From contig CAVXKO010000007.1 in NCBI GenBank assembly GCA_963762315.1, positions 496,001 to 560,000 of the forward strand: a stretch of 64,000 nt of DNA. The letters are read 5' to 3'. Below, piece by piece: positions 25,871-35,929 of the stretch; position 1 is the stretch's first letter, and each line of letters starts with the position of its first letter. Made by a program: the position numbers and the translations under genes. Source of the DNA: RPQJ01 sp963762315. Its GTDB lineage: Bacteria; Pseudomonadota; Gammaproteobacteria; Steroidobacterales; Steroidobacteraceae. The notes below the pieces were generated by a model. That model did no database searches and had not been told where the DNA came from. It saw only the letters and a list, made by a program, of their open reading frames with translations.

Positions 25871-28162
25871 ATGAGCCGACGTACGCTCCGCCACGCCCTC
25901 CTCGCGCTGCTCGTTGCGGTCGCGCACCCGGGCCTGTCGCAGGCTGCAGTGCAGGTCGTGGTCGGTCCGACGCCGATCGTGGACGGCGAAGCCGCCGCGC
26001 CACGCGACATCACCGTTTTCAACGAGAAGCTCGCGTTCGGCATCGCCGTCGAAAGCAGCGTCCCGTACGGCGTGCCGCGCGGCGCGATCGTCGACGTGGC
26101 GCCCGTCGTCGACGGCAAGCCCGGCCGCGATCGTGTCGTGTTCGCGGACTTCATACCCGACAACTGGTCGGCGTGGCCCAACACCTACCAGAAGGTGGAT
26201 ATCGTCGATCGGGGGCCGCAGCAGGTAGTGGTGAACGCCACACGCGACTGGGGCAAGGTGACGATCGCGACGACCTACACGCTGCGGTCCAACTCGGACC
26301 ACATCGAGTTGCGCACGACGATGACCAACACCGGCGATGACACGCTGACCGGCATCGCTTCGGGCCAGACCTTGTGGCCGAGCGCCGGGTATTTCTTCGA
26401 GGTTCCGGGGATCAAGGGCCTGTCGGAAGGCCCCTCCAAGGGTGCGCTTACCGACCGCGCCACGGCCTACGACGAAGACTGGGCCATCACGCTGCACGCG
26501 CCCTACCTCGATTACGTCGGCTCGAATTCGAAGGACCTGTTCCTGAAGCACACGTTGAAGCCGGGCGAATCGCGGACCTTCGATGCCTGGCTGCAGGTGG
26601 GCGCGAGCGGCGATCTCGCGCCGGTCGTCGCCGCCGAAATCGAGCGCAAGCATCTCGTGGCCGGCCATGTGCGCGGCGTCGTGACGACGCGTGACGGCAA
26701 GCCGGTGACGAACCCGGTGGTCGTCGTTTCGAAACAGGGTGTGCCGTACGCGTGGAACGTGGGCAGCAACGGCGCATACGACATGCTGCTGCCCGCCGGC
26801 GAATACGACTTGTACGCCACCGCGAAGGGCCACTCGCAGAGCAAACCGGTGACGGTACAGGTGAACGCGAGCGGCAATGCGACTGCCGACTTCAAGGACC
26901 TCGAACCCCCGGGCCGCGTTGACTTCGACGTGCTCGATGCGACGTCCGGGAAAGGGCTCGATGCCCGCATCGTCATCACGAAGGGCCAGAAGCCGCTCGT
27001 CGAGTTCCTGGGTCGCAGCACGTTCTTCACCGAGCTGGATGCCAAGGGCCGCTACTCGGTGCCGATGGCGCCCGGCCACTACGGATTCACGGTGACTTCG
27101 GGCGGTGCGTTCCTTGGGCCGAGCCGGGCGCTGGATCTCGACGTGCGCCCCGGCCAGACGGTGCAGGCCAGGGTGATGCTCACGCGCCTGTTCGATCCGC
27201 CTGCCGCAGGCTGGTACTCCGCCGATCTGCACCATCACGCCGACCAGGCCGAAGGCGTCACGCCGCCGGAGTATCTCGCACGCTCGCAGCTTGCCGCGGG
27301 CCTCGACCTGCTGTTCGTGAGCGATCACGACTCGACGGCGAATCACGCCATCCTGCAGAAGATCGCCGACCAGCGCGGCATGCCGTTCATTCCTTCCGTG
27401 GAGATATCGCCGTCGTGGGGCCACTTCAACGCGTGGCCCCTGAGCCCGCAGGGCCAGAAGCTCGCCATCGATACCAGCACCGCGACGATCGACGAAGTGC
27501 TGGCGGAAGCGCGGCGCCAGGGCGCGGTCGTCGTGCAGTCGAATCATCCGTTCATCCCGTACGGGTATTTCGCGAGCCTTGCCGCAGGCGTCGCGCCGGG
27601 AGGGTTCAATCCGGCCTTCGAACTCGCCGAGATCAACGGCGACAACTCCGGCGACGACGACAAGGTGACTCACGCGTTGTGGAACTTCTGGAACGCCGGT
27701 CATCGCTATTACCTCAGCGCGGGGACCGACGTGCACGACGTCTGGAATCATGAGTCCGGCGCCGCGCGCCTCTTCGTGCACGTCGACGGCTCACCGACTA
27801 CGCTGGCGTTCGCCGAATCCGCGAAGGCAGGCCATGCCTACGTCTCCTACGGCCCGTTGATCTTCCCGACGGTGATGTTCGGCAGCGAGCTGAAGCTGAT
27901 GGCCGGCGCGGGCTTTACGCTGCCGTTCGCCCTTAAGTCGGTGGCGGGCCTGAAGCGGGTCACACTGATCGGCGCTGGCGAAGTTGTCGCGACCAAGGAA
28001 TTTTCCGGCGGACCTCGTGAGGCTAGCGTCGAATTCCCGCTGACCGCGGTCAGCCGCACCTGGTACTCCATCGAGGTGGAGGACGTGTCGGGTCGAAAGG
28101 CCTACTCCGACCCGATCTGGATCGACGTGGTCGAGAGTCCCGTTGCTGCGGCGGTGCACTGA
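25871..28162 (+). CDS. CehA/McbA-type PHP-domain metallohydrolase, secreted
   Basis: A 763-residue exported protein. A signal peptide (LSQAAVQ) leads into a beta-rich N-terminal part, then a carboxypeptidase-regulatory-like segment around residues 270-430. The PHP metal-binding domain begins near residue 448. It carries DLHHH (Asp452, His454-456), FVSDHDSTANH around residues 482-492, PSVEISPSWGHFN and a later AGTDVHD. The named relatives CehA and McbA hydrolyse carbamate esters, but most of the family has unknown substrates. A Shine-Dalgarno (CGGGAGACGCC) precedes the ATG. It is convergent with the MFS gene, with a hairpin terminator between them. Confidence 0.87.
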   Translation: MSRRTLRHALLALLVAVAHPGLSQAAVQVVVGPTPIVDGEAAAPRDITVFNEKLAFGIAVESSVPYGVPRGAIVDVAPVVDGKPGRDRVVFADFIPDNWSAWPNTYQKVDIVDRGPQQVVVNATRDWGKVTIATTYTLRSNSDHIELRTTMTNTGDDTLTGIASGQTLWPSAGYFFEVPGIKGLSEGPSKGALTDRATAYDEDWAITLHAPYLDYVGSNSKDLFLKHTLKPGESRTFDAWLQVGASGDLAPVVAAEIERKHLVAGHVRGVVTTRDGKPVTNPVVVVSKQGVPYAWNVGSNGAYDMLLPAGEYDLYATAKGHSQSKPVTVQVNASGNATADFKDLEPPGRVDFDVLDATSGKGLDARIVITKGQKPLVEFLGRSTFFTELDAKGRYSVPMAPGHYGFTVTSGGAFLGPSRALDLDVRPGQTVQARVMLTRLFDPPAAGWYSADLHHHADQAEGVTPPEYLARSQLAAGLDLLFVSDHDSTANHAILQKIADQRGMPFIPSVEISPSWGHFNAWPLSPQGQKLAIDTSTATIDEVLAEARRQGAVVVQSNHPFIPYGYFASLAAGVAPGGFNPAFELAEINGDNSGDDDKVTHALWNFWNAGHRYYLSAGTDVHDVWNHESGAARLFVHVDGSPTTLAFAESAKAGHAYVSYGPLIFPTVMFGSELKLMAGAGFTLPFALKSVAGLKRVTLIGAGEVVATKEFSGGPREASVEFPLTAVSRTWYSIEVEDVSGRKAYSDPIWIDVVESPVAAAVH

Positions 28163-28211
28163 TCCGCGACGAGTGCCCGTTCGGTTGCGCGACAACCCTC
28201 CACGGGATCGC

Positions 28212-28231
28212 GACGTTCCCGCTGGAACGTC
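28212..28231. terminator. Hairpin terminator between convergent genes
   Basis: A perfect 8-base inverted repeat (GACGTTCC and GGAACGTC) with a four-base loop lies between the stop of the metallohydrolase and the stop of the convergent MFS gene. There is no long T-run on either strand, so it may be a bidirectional terminator of moderate strength. Confidence 0.5.
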
Positions 28232-28237
28232 AATCGA

Positions 28238-29585
28238 TCAGCCCGGTGCCGATCCGCTCTGCGCCTTGTGTCCCAGCGTCATTGCGCTGAACACGATCGT
28301 CAGCAGGCAGCAGACGACCATCGTGGCGAACACGCCGTTCCAGCCCCAGTGGTCGGCGATCCAGCCCACGCCCGTCCCGGCCACCGCCGATCCGAACACG
28401 TAACCGAAGAAGCCGGTGAAACCCGCCGCCGTGCCCGCCGCCTTCTTCGGCACGAGGTCGAGCGCGTGCAGTCCGATGATCATCACGGGCCCGTAGATGA
28501 AAAAGCCGATCGCGATCAGCGCGGCCTGGTCGATCCAGAGCGGACCCTTTGCCGTTCAGCGCGTAAACGATCACACCGACCAGCGTGGCCAGCATGTACA
28601 CGATCGTCGCCGGCGCGCGGCGCCCCTTGAACACCTTGTCGGACATCCAGCCGCAGAGAATCGTGCCCGGGATCGCCGCATACTCGAACAGCGCCCAGGC
28701 GACGGTCGATTGCTTGAACGAAAAGCCCTTGGCCGTCTGCAAATACGTCGGGATCCAGTCGACCACGCCGTAGCGGACGAAGTACACGAAGGCGTTGGCC
28801 ATCGCGATGGCCCACAGATACTTGTTCGGCAGCACGTGCTCCAGGAAGATCTCGCGGAACGTGAACGTGCGCTCGTGGTCGTGGCGGTAGTCCGCCGGGT
28901 AATCGTTCTTGTACTGCTCGACCGGAGGCAGGCCGCAACTCTGCGGCGTGTCGCGCAGCAGGAACCAGATGCCGATGGCGATCGCCGCCGCAACGAGCGC
29001 ATTGAACGAGAACTTGGCCGTCCACGTACCGAACAGCGTGACGCCGAGCAGTGCCAGCGGCGCAGCGGTCCCGTTACCGACGTTGTGCGCGACGTTCCAC
29101 AGCGCAACGACTCGCCCGCGCTCGCGCGTGCTCCACCAGTGCACCATGGTCTTGCCGCAAGGCGGCCAGCCCATGCCGTTGACCCAGCCGTTCAGGGTCA
29201 TCAGCGCGATCATCGCGAAGACCGACGTGTAGACCTCCTTCACGAAGCCGAACACCAGCATCAGCGCGCAGGACAGCAGCAGCCCGAGCGGCATGAACCA
29301 GCGCGGATTGCTGCGGTCCGACACCGAGCCCATCAGGAACTTCGACGCGCCGTACGCGATCGACAGCCCGGTCATCGCGCTGCCGAGCTGGGCCTTGGTG
29401 TACTCGGGGTGCTCCGCGAGGATGTCCGGCATCGCCAGCGCGAAATTCTTGCGCACCAGGTAGTACGCCGCGTACCCGATGAAGATGCCCGCGAAGACCT
29501 GCAGGCGCAGCCGGCGATACTCGGGATCGACGCGCTCTGCAGGCAGCGGCGGCGCGTCGGGCGCGGGTTTCAGGAAGGCGAACAC
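28238..29585 (-). CDS. MFS transporter, organophosphate (GlpT/UhpT-like) type; frameshifted
   Basis: About 449 residues if one base is corrected. The N-terminal 340 residues are in one frame (YYLVRKNFALAMPDI, GMGWPPCGKTMVHWW). The C-terminal part (YGPVMIIGLHALDLVPKKAA) is in another frame. One extra base near 28541, in minus-strand AAAGGGTCCGCTCTGG, restores a continuous protein reading NGKGSLWIDQAAL. The family exchanges glycerol-3-phosphate or hexose phosphates for phosphate and includes the sensor-type UhpC; the substrate here is not determinable. A sequencing or consensus error is more likely than a true lesion, because both halves keep full family conservation. Confidence 0.83.
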
Positions 29586-29702
29586 CGGCGGATTTAGCCG
29601 CAGCCCGGTGGCAAAGTAAACCTCGCATCGCCGATCGGACGTGCGATTCGCGATCCTTCCCGGTCGTGCCTCGGAGTCACTTTGCGTCGCGGGCTGCTGC
29701 TA

Positions 29703-29708
29703 TATAGT
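29703..29708 (+). promoter_or_regulatory. Candidate -10 box for a leaderless transcript
   Basis: TATAGT lies seven bases before the A of the ATG at 29715, so a transcript from it could start at or next to the start codon. A TTGCGT lies 15 bases upstream as a poor -35. There is no Shine-Dalgarno. Weak evidence. Confidence 0.25.
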
Positions 29709-29714
29709 ACCCGC

Positions 29715-31031
29715 ATGCACAAATACATCTCGCGCTGTCTCCTCGCCATCGGCCTGCTGCTCGCCGCGTCCGTCATGGCGGGCGAACCGTCCAGCCGTCC
29801 GGGCACGAATGCGCCCGAGCTGGCCAGGCTCGGCACGCACGCGGTGGGCGTGAAGACGCTGGTTCTCGTCGACAAGGATCAGGTCGACGTGATCGCTTTC
29901 GACCCGAAGACGGGCGTCGCGCCGAAGCGTGACCGCAGCTTGACGGTCGATCTCTGGTATCCCGCGACGCCGGACAAGGGCGCCACTCCCGAGACCTACT
30001 CGGGCGCGATGGATGCGGAGCCGCCGGCCAGGCCCACGCCGTTCAAGATGCCGGGTATCGCTTTTCGCAATGCAGCATTCGAGTCGGGCCGCTATCCGCT
30101 CATCGTCGTGTCGCACGGCTACGGCAACGCCACCGTCGGCATGAGCTGGCTTACGGAGAACCTCGCGTCGAAGGGTTACGTGGTCGCAGCCATCCGCCAC
30201 GAAGATGCATACTTGAACCCGGCGGGCTTCCCCAACACCATCGTGCGCCGGCCGCTCGACATCGCGTTCGTCACGCGCGAACTGCAGCGCACGCTCGGCG
30301 AAGCCGGCAGCATCGATCCGACGCGCACCGTGTTGATCGGCTATTCGATGGGCGGCTACGGCGTGCTCACCGCGGGCGGTGGCACGCTCGATCCGCAAAG
30401 TCCGCTCGCGGGCATGGTCCCGGGCGGCATCCTTGCTCCATACGTGCGAGGCGGCGCTGCAAGCGAAGCGATGCGCGCGCCGAACGTGAAGGCCGTGGTC
30501 GCGATTTCCCCGGCCGGCGGCGCATTGGGCGCGTGGGGTGCCACGGGACTCGAAGGCGTCACGTCGCCGCTGCTGCTGATCTCCGGCGACCGAGACCGCA
30601 CCGTCGACTACCAGAGCGGCGCGCGGACGTTCTTCGATATGGCCACGAAGTCGAACCGTTACCTGCTGACGTTCCACAACGGCGGTCACGCGCTCGGCCT
30701 CGGCCCGGCGCCCGCGGAAATGAAGGTGAGCCTCTGGGACGAGGACTGGTTCGAGGACCCGGTGTGGCGCAAGGAGCGGCTGATCGGCATCAACCTGCAT
30801 TTCATCACCGCCTTCCTCGACCTGTACGTCAAAGGCGATGCGAGCCGCGGCGCCTACATCAACGGGCTCATCGAGGAGTCGAGCCAGGGCGAGTGGCCGT
30901 CGGCGCCGGCCAACACCGCCTGGGGCGCTTACAGCCCGGGAGGTGAAGGCATCACCCTGTGGAAGGGCTTCCAGCGCAGGCACGCCGAGGGCCTCAGCCT
31001 GATGCATCGGGACGCGGCGGCTGCACAATGA
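29715..31031 (+). CDS. Secreted alpha/beta-hydrolase (dienelactone hydrolase/PAF-acetylhydrolase-like)
   Basis: A 438-residue exported hydrolase. The signal peptide is MHKYISRCLLAIGLLLAASVMAG. The nucleophile is Ser211 in LIGYSMGGYG; LLISGDRDRTVDY carries a likely acidic residue, and FHNGGHALGL a likely histidine. The layout resembles predicted dienelactone hydrolases and platelet-activating-factor acetylhydrolase-like proteins; the substrate is not known. The ATG at 29715 is chosen because it opens the signal peptide. The stop overlaps the start of the next gene (ATGA), so the two are translationally coupled. A TATAGT promoter-like element lies immediately upstream. Confidence 0.87.
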   Translation: MHKYISRCLLAIGLLLAASVMAGEPSSRPGTNAPELARLGTHAVGVKTLVLVDKDQVDVIAFDPKTGVAPKRDRSLTVDLWYPATPDKGATPETYSGAMDAEPPARPTPFKMPGIAFRNAAFESGRYPLIVVSHGYGNATVGMSWLTENLASKGYVVAAIRHEDAYLNPAGFPNTIVRRPLDIAFVTRELQRTLGEAGSIDPTRTVLIGYSMGGYGVLTAGGGTLDPQSPLAGMVPGGILAPYVRGGAASEAMRAPNVKAVVAISPAGGALGAWGATGLEGVTSPLLLISGDRDRTVDYQSGARTFFDMATKSNRYLLTFHNGGHALGLGPAPAEMKVSLWDEDWFEDPVWRKERLIGINLHFITAFLDLYVKGDASRGAYINGLIEESSQGEWPSAPANTAWGAYSPGGEGITLWKGFQRRHAEGLSLMHRDAAAAQ

Positions 31032-31498
31032 ACCTGCGGCTGCGGATTCCGCCGCCCGTCTGGTTGCTGATCTTCGGCGCGCTGATGTGGGGCGTGGATC
31101 GAGCGGCCCCGATCGCGGCGTTGATCGCGAAACCGGCGAACCGGCTCGGCTGGATCTTCGTCGCCTGCGGCGCCTCGGTGATCGCGACGGCGATGCTGCA
31201 GTTCCGGCGGGCGCGCACGACGGTCAATCCGCTCACGCCCGCGAAGGCAAGCTCACTGGTGACGTCGGGGATCTTCGGCTACAGCCGAAACCCGATGTAT
31301 CTCGGCCTGTTGCTCGTGCTGGCGGGCTGGGCCATCGTGCTCGGCAGCCTCGGCCCGTGGCTTGCGCTGCCGCTGTTCGTGCTCGTCATCACGAAAATGC
31401 AGATCGAGCCGGAGGAAGCCGTGCTGTCGGTGCTCTTCGGCGGTCCGTATCGGGACTATTGCGCGCGCGTCGGACGCTGGTTCGGCCACAAGGGTTGA
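31028..31498 (+). CDS. Isoprenylcysteine carboxyl methyltransferase (ICMT)-family membrane protein
   Basis: A 156-residue inner-membrane protein with about four hydrophobic segments and the family's SAM-binding end: TSGIFGYSRNPMYLGLLLVL followed by IEPEEAVLSVLFGGPYRDYC. Bacterial members are SAM-dependent methyltransferases of mostly unknown acceptors, related to phospholipid N-methyltransferases and to isoprenylcysteine O-methyltransferase. The start codon overlaps the stop of the upstream hydrolase in an ATGA arrangement, which points to coupled translation and a shared job. The acceptor is unknown. Confidence 0.87.
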   Translation: MNLRLRIPPPVWLLIFGALMWGVDRAAPIAALIAKPANRLGWIFVACGASVIATAMLQFRRARTTVNPLTPAKASSLVTSGIFGYSRNPMYLGLLLVLAGWAIVLGSLGPWLALPLFVLVITKMQIEPEEAVLSVLFGGPYRDYCARVGRWFGHKG

Positions 31499-31578
31499 GA
31501 TTCATCGCGCTCGTCGGTCTCGCCAACGGCGAACTCCAGGATCGGCGCGATTTGTCCCTGGGGCCCGTGCGTGAAGTT

Positions 31579-32268
31579 TCAGTCCTCGGTGTCGTACAGC
31601 GCGCGGGAGGTCCAACCGGCGATCATTGCACCCGCGATTGGCGCCAGCCAGAACAACCAGAGCTGCGCCAATGCCCAGCCGCCCACGAAAAGTGCAGGGC
31701 CGGTGCTTCGCGCCGGATTCACCGACGTATTGGTGACCGGGATGCTGATCAAGTGGATCAGCGTGAGGCAAAGCCCGATCGCGAGCCCCCCGAATCCTGC
31801 GGGTGCACGCTTGTGCGTGGCTCCCAGGATGACGATGAGGAACATGAAGGTCATCGCGACTTCGCAGACCAAGGCTGCGCCGAGACCATACTTCCCTGGC
31901 GAGTGCTCGCCATAGCCGTTCGATGCGAAGCCGGCCTGGAGGTCGAAGCCGGCCTGTCCGCTGGCGATGACGTATAGCACCGCCGCGGCAACCACGGCAC
32001 CGATCACCTGGGCAATCACGTAGGGCAGGAGCTGCGATGCCGGGAAGCGGCCGCCGGCCCACAGTCCGAAGGAGACTGCCGGGTTGAAGTGACCTCCGGA
32101 GATCGGACCGAGCGCATAAGCGCCGGTCAACACTGTCAGGCCGAACGCCAGCGATACGCCCGTGAAGCCGATGCCCAGTTGCGGAAAGGCAGCCGCGAGT
32201 ACGGCACTGCCGCAACCGCCAAGCACCAGCCAGAACGTGCCGATGAATTCGGCGAGGTAACTACGCAT
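31579..32268 (-). CDS. aqpZ: Aquaporin Z
   Basis: A 229-residue MIP-family water channel with six membrane spans and both pore motifs: GGHFNPAVS after the second span and NTSVNPARS after the fifth. The residue after the second NPA box (NPARSTGPALF) and the narrow-filter context match water-selective AqpZ more than the glycerol facilitator GlpF. The ATG at 32268 opens MRSYLAEFIGTFWLVLGG, the usual AqpZ start. It stands alone on the minus strand between the convergent ICMT-like gene and the dimethylglycine dehydrogenase-like gene. An osmotic role would fit the nearby betaine importer. Confidence 0.94.
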   Translation of the reverse strand: MRSYLAEFIGTFWLVLGGCGSAVLAAAFPQLGIGFTGVSLAFGLTVLTGAYALGPISGGHFNPAVSFGLWAGGRFPASQLLPYVIAQVIGAVVAAAVLYVIASGQAGFDLQAGFASNGYGEHSPGKYGLGAALVCEVAMTFMFLIVILGATHKRAPAGFGGLAIGLCLTLIHLISIPVTNTSVNPARSTGPALFVGGWALAQLWLFWLAPIAGAMIAGWTSRALYDTED

Positions 32269-32412
32269 GAACGGCTCCGTCGCGAGTTTTTTTGCCGTGC
32301 AGAGTCTAGAGGCCGCAGCGAACCTGCGCAATGACGTGCATGGCATCAGTTGCATGCGAGCCACGCTTGCTACGCCGCACCCGAACGTTGCGCAACTCCC
32401 TCGCGGGCAGCC

Positions 32413-34828
32413 TTAGCCCCGGAGCCGCAGTCCTTCCGGATCGAAGAGCGGCTGCAGCCGCACCGTCGCGGCGCACCGGTTGCCGAGGATGTCGATCTCG
32501 AATCGTTCGCCGTCGCGCGCGAGTGCCGCAGGCACGTAGCCCGCCGCGAGGCTGCGCTCGACACAGTGCCCATAGGCGCCCGACGTGACGTAACCGACAG
32601 CCTTGCCATCCTTCATGATCGACTCGTAGCCGACGACATCCGCGTCCTTCGCCTCGACTTCCATCACGACGAAGCGCCGTTTCGGCCCGGCGTCGCGCTC
32701 GGCGAGCGCCGCCGCACGACCGACGAAGTCAGCCTTGCTGAAATCGACGAAGCGATCCAGCCCCGTCTCGCCGGGCGTGTAGTCCGGCCGGAAATCCTTG
32801 TTGAACGAGCCGTAGTTCTTCTCGAGGCGCAACGACGACAGCGCGCGACCGCCGAACAGCGCGAGGCCCGAGTCCTGCCCTGCCTCGCGCAAGTCGTCGT
32901 ACAGCGAGGCGAAGTAATCCGGCGTCGTCCAGATCTCGTAGCCGAGTTCGCCGGTGAATCCCGCGCGAGTGAGGATCGCGGGCGCGTAGCCGACGGCCGT
33001 CTCGGCGACATCGAAGAACCTGAACGCCGCGGCGGACACGTCCCTGCGCACGAGGCGCTGCAGGATCTCGCGCGAGAGCGGTCCCGCCAGCGAAAAGCCG
33101 CACAGCGTCGACGCGGCCGAACGGACGAACACGTCGGCCGGCGGGTTCGAGGCCCAGAACCAGCGCAGGTGGAATTCCTCGGCGAATCCCGATCCGACGA
33201 TGAGGAACCGATCGTCCGCGAGACACGCGATCGAGAGGTCGCCGACGATGCGGCCGGCCGGGTTCAGCATCGGCGCGAGGCCGAGCCGGCCCGGTTTCGG
33301 GATTCGGCAGGCGAACACCTTGTCGAGCCACGCGCGAGCGCCACGGCCGGTGATCTCGTACTTGCCGTAGTTGGTCGTTTCGTACAGGCCGGCCGTGCTG
33401 CGCACCGCCCTGCACTCCTCGCGCACGATCGGGAACGCTTCGGACCGGCGGTACGTAGGCGTCTCGGTCGGAGCCATGCCCGGGGGTGCGAACCACAGCG
33501 CGTTCTCGAGGCCGAAGTTCGCGCCCATCACGGCGCCGGCCTCCTGCAGCTTGTCGTAGATGGGTGAACGGCGAACCGGGCGCGCGGCGGGCAGCTCCTC
33601 GTTCGGATACGCTAGACGGAAACGCCGTCCGTAATTCTCGGGCACCTTGATGGACGTGTACTTCGGCGTCGCGAAGTGCCCGAAGCGCGCGACGTCCATC
33701 GACAGGATGTCCTGCCCCGGATCTCCTTCGGCCATCCAGCGCGACAACACGAGGCCGATGCCGCCGCCCTGGCTGAACCCGGCCATCACGGCGCAGGCGA
33801 CCCAGTAGTTGCGCACACCGCGCACGGGGCCGACGAGCGGATTTCCGTCCGGCGCGAACGTGAACGGGCCGTTCACCGCTTTGCGGATCCCGGCTCGACC
33901 GAGCGCCGGAAAGTGCTCGAAACCGACCTCGAAGTACGGCGCGAGCCGTTCGAACTCGTCGGGCAGCAACTGCATCGAGAAGTCGTCGGGCGTGGTGACC
34001 GGCGACCACACCTTGCCGTGCGGCTCGTAGGTGCCGATCAGCGCCCCGCCCCGCTCCTGGCGCATGTAGATCTCGCCGGCGTAGTCGGTCGTGTTGACGA
34101 TCTCCTTCGGCGCGGCCCTTCAGCTCGGGGATGTCTTCGGTGAGCAGGTAGTGGTGCTCCATCGCGAGCACCGGCAACTCGATGCCGACCATCCGGCCGA
34201 CTTCGCGCGCCCACAGGCCCGCGCAGTTCACGACGTGCTCGGCGTGCACCGTGCCCTTGTCGGTGACGACGTCCCAGCTGCCGTCCGCACGCTGCTTCAG
34301 TTCGAGCACGCGTGTAAAACGTTCGACCGACGCGCCGAGCTTGCGGGCCGCCTTGACGTAGGCGTGCGTCGTGCCGGACGGATCGCAGTGGCCGCCGTCG
34401 GCTCGCCACAACGCGCCGATGAAGTGCTTCGTGTCGATGAGCGGGTTGAGCTCGAGCGCCTCCTCGAGCGTGATCATCTCGGTTTCCATGCCGAGGTAGC
34501 GGGCGCGGGAGCAGATGAGCTTCAGGCTGTCGAGTTCGCCCTGCGTGGCCGCCAGCATCAGGCCGCCGTTCGGGTGCAGGCCGCACGACTGCTCCGACAA
34601 TGCCTCGATCTCGCGATAGAGGTCGATCGTGTACTTCTGCAGCCGCGAGATGTTCGCCTCGCCGTTGAACGTGTGCATGCCGCCGGCGGCGTGCCAGGTC
34701 GAGCCGGACGTCAACTCGCTCTTCTCGATGAGGAGCACGTCGGTCCAGCCGATCTTCGCGAGGTGATAGAGGACGCTGGCGCCGACGACGCCGCCGCCGA
34801 TGATGACGGCCCTGGCCGTAGCCTTCAT
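32413..34828 (-). CDS. Dimethylglycine/sarcosine dehydrogenase-like flavoprotein with GcvT domain; frameshifted
   Basis: About 804 residues after correcting one base. The N-terminal half is a DAO-type FAD domain: VIIGGGVVGASVLYHL at residues 8-23, and His46 in GSTWHAAGG matches the histidine that binds FAD covalently in dimethylglycine and sarcosine dehydrogenases. The C-terminal half is an aminomethyltransferase (GcvT) domain that passes the released one-carbon unit to tetrahydrofolate. The frame breaks near 34115, where one extra C in minus-strand GGGCCGCGCCG restores ELKGAPKEIVNTTDYAG. It is divergent from the YehZYXW-type betaine importer across 156 bases, which supports a role in N-methyl glycine catabolism. 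The exact substrate is open. Confidence 0.85.
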
Positions 34829-34984
34829 GGGGATCGCTCTGACAATGGGTGGGGGATGTCACCACGCCGGCTCGGGCGATTGCAAGTACGGTCCCCACGG
34901 GCGGCCCGGGCGGCCGACGCGACCGGGCTTGACGGCCCCGCCCGGTCCCGACAGTGTGGGGCGTCCCCGCGATGGAGCCGCTCA

Positions 34985-35911
34985 TTGGCGCGATTCTTCC
35001 AGGCCCTGGTGCTCGCGATCCTGCTGTTCGCGAACACGACCACGTCGGCGAGCGAGCCGGTGGTCGTGTCGTCGAAGCTGTCGAGCGAGTCCGCGATGAT
35101 CGGCCAGATGATCCGCCTGCTGCTCGAAGCCCACGGCATCCCGACCGTGGATCGAATGGCCATCGGCGCGACGCCGATCGTGCGCAAGGCGCTGCTCTCC
35201 GGCGAGATCGACCTCTACGTCGAATACACGGGCAACGCCGGCTTCTTCTTCAACCGTCCGGACGATCCCGCGTGGAAGGACCTCCAGCGCGGCTACGACC
35301 TGGGCGCCAGGCTGGACCTCGAGGCCAACCGCATCGTCTGGCTGGCGCCGGCGCGGGCGAGCAACGCCTGGGCGCTGGCGGTGCGCCGTGACGTGGCCGG
35401 CGCGAACAAGCTGGTCACGATGAGCGACTTCGCGCGCTGGGTGCGCGCAGGCGGCCCGGTGAAGCTGGCGTGCTCGGCGGAATTCGCCAATGGCGGCACC
35501 CTGCGCTCGCTCGAGAACACGTACGGGTTTCACCTCGAGCCACGCCAGAAGATCGTGCTGGCCGGAGGCGAAACCGCTGCGACGATCGGCGCCGCAGCGG
35601 CACGCACCAACGGCATCAACACGGCGATGGTGTACGGCACCGACGGCGGCATCGTGGCAGCGGATCTCGTGCTGCTGGAGGACGACAAGCACGACCAGCC
35701 CGTCTATGCTCCGGTGCCGATCCTGCGCGAAGCCGTGCTGAAGGCCCGGCCCGAGATCGCCGGCATCGTCCGGCCGCTGATGGAGAGTTTCACTCGCGAA
35801 TCGCTGCAGGCGCTCAATGCGCGCGTGCAGATCGATGGCGAATCGAGCGAAGCAGTCGCCGGGGACTACCTGCGGGCCACGGGCTTCATCCGCCCGGCCG
35901 CCGGGCGTTGA
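34985..35911 (+). CDS. yehZ: Glycine betaine ABC transporter substrate-binding protein (YehZ/OsmF type)
   Basis: A 308-residue periplasmic protein with a signal peptide (FANTTTSASEP), then the OpuAC-type fold of the osmoprotectant family (VVVSSKLSSESAMIGQMIR, LYVEYTGNAG, YGTDGGI). It would capture betaine or a related compound. The start is TTG at 34985 with GGAG seven bases upstream; a nearby ATG at 34972 is out of frame. It is the first gene of a four-gene unit in the order binding protein, large permease, ATPase, small permease, which is the order of yehZYXW in E. coli. The dimethylglycine dehydrogenase-like gene is divergent from it. Confidence 0.87.
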   Translation: MARFFQALVLAILLFANTTTSASEPVVVSSKLSSESAMIGQMIRLLLEAHGIPTVDRMAIGATPIVRKALLSGEIDLYVEYTGNAGFFFNRPDDPAWKDLQRGYDLGARLDLEANRIVWLAPARASNAWALAVRRDVAGANKLVTMSDFARWVRAGGPVKLACSAEFANGGTLRSLENTYGFHLEPRQKIVLAGGETAATIGAAAARTNGINTAMVYGTDGGIVAADLVLLEDDKHDQPVYAPVPILREAVLKARPEIAGIVRPLMESFTRESLQALNARVQIDGESSEAVAGDYLRATGFIRPAAGR

Positions 35912-35929
35912 GACGGGGGACGCAAGAGG

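Noticed and set aside
24551..27781. A 1076-codon open frame on the minus strand opposite two genes
   Set aside because: It lies antisense to the PLP enzyme and the CehA-like protein, both with full catalytic motifs. Its translation is rich in Arg, His and Val with no domain resemblance. Long antisense frames are expected at this GC content; similar ones at 36040-38877, 21701-24424 and 13194-15320 were dropped for the same reason.
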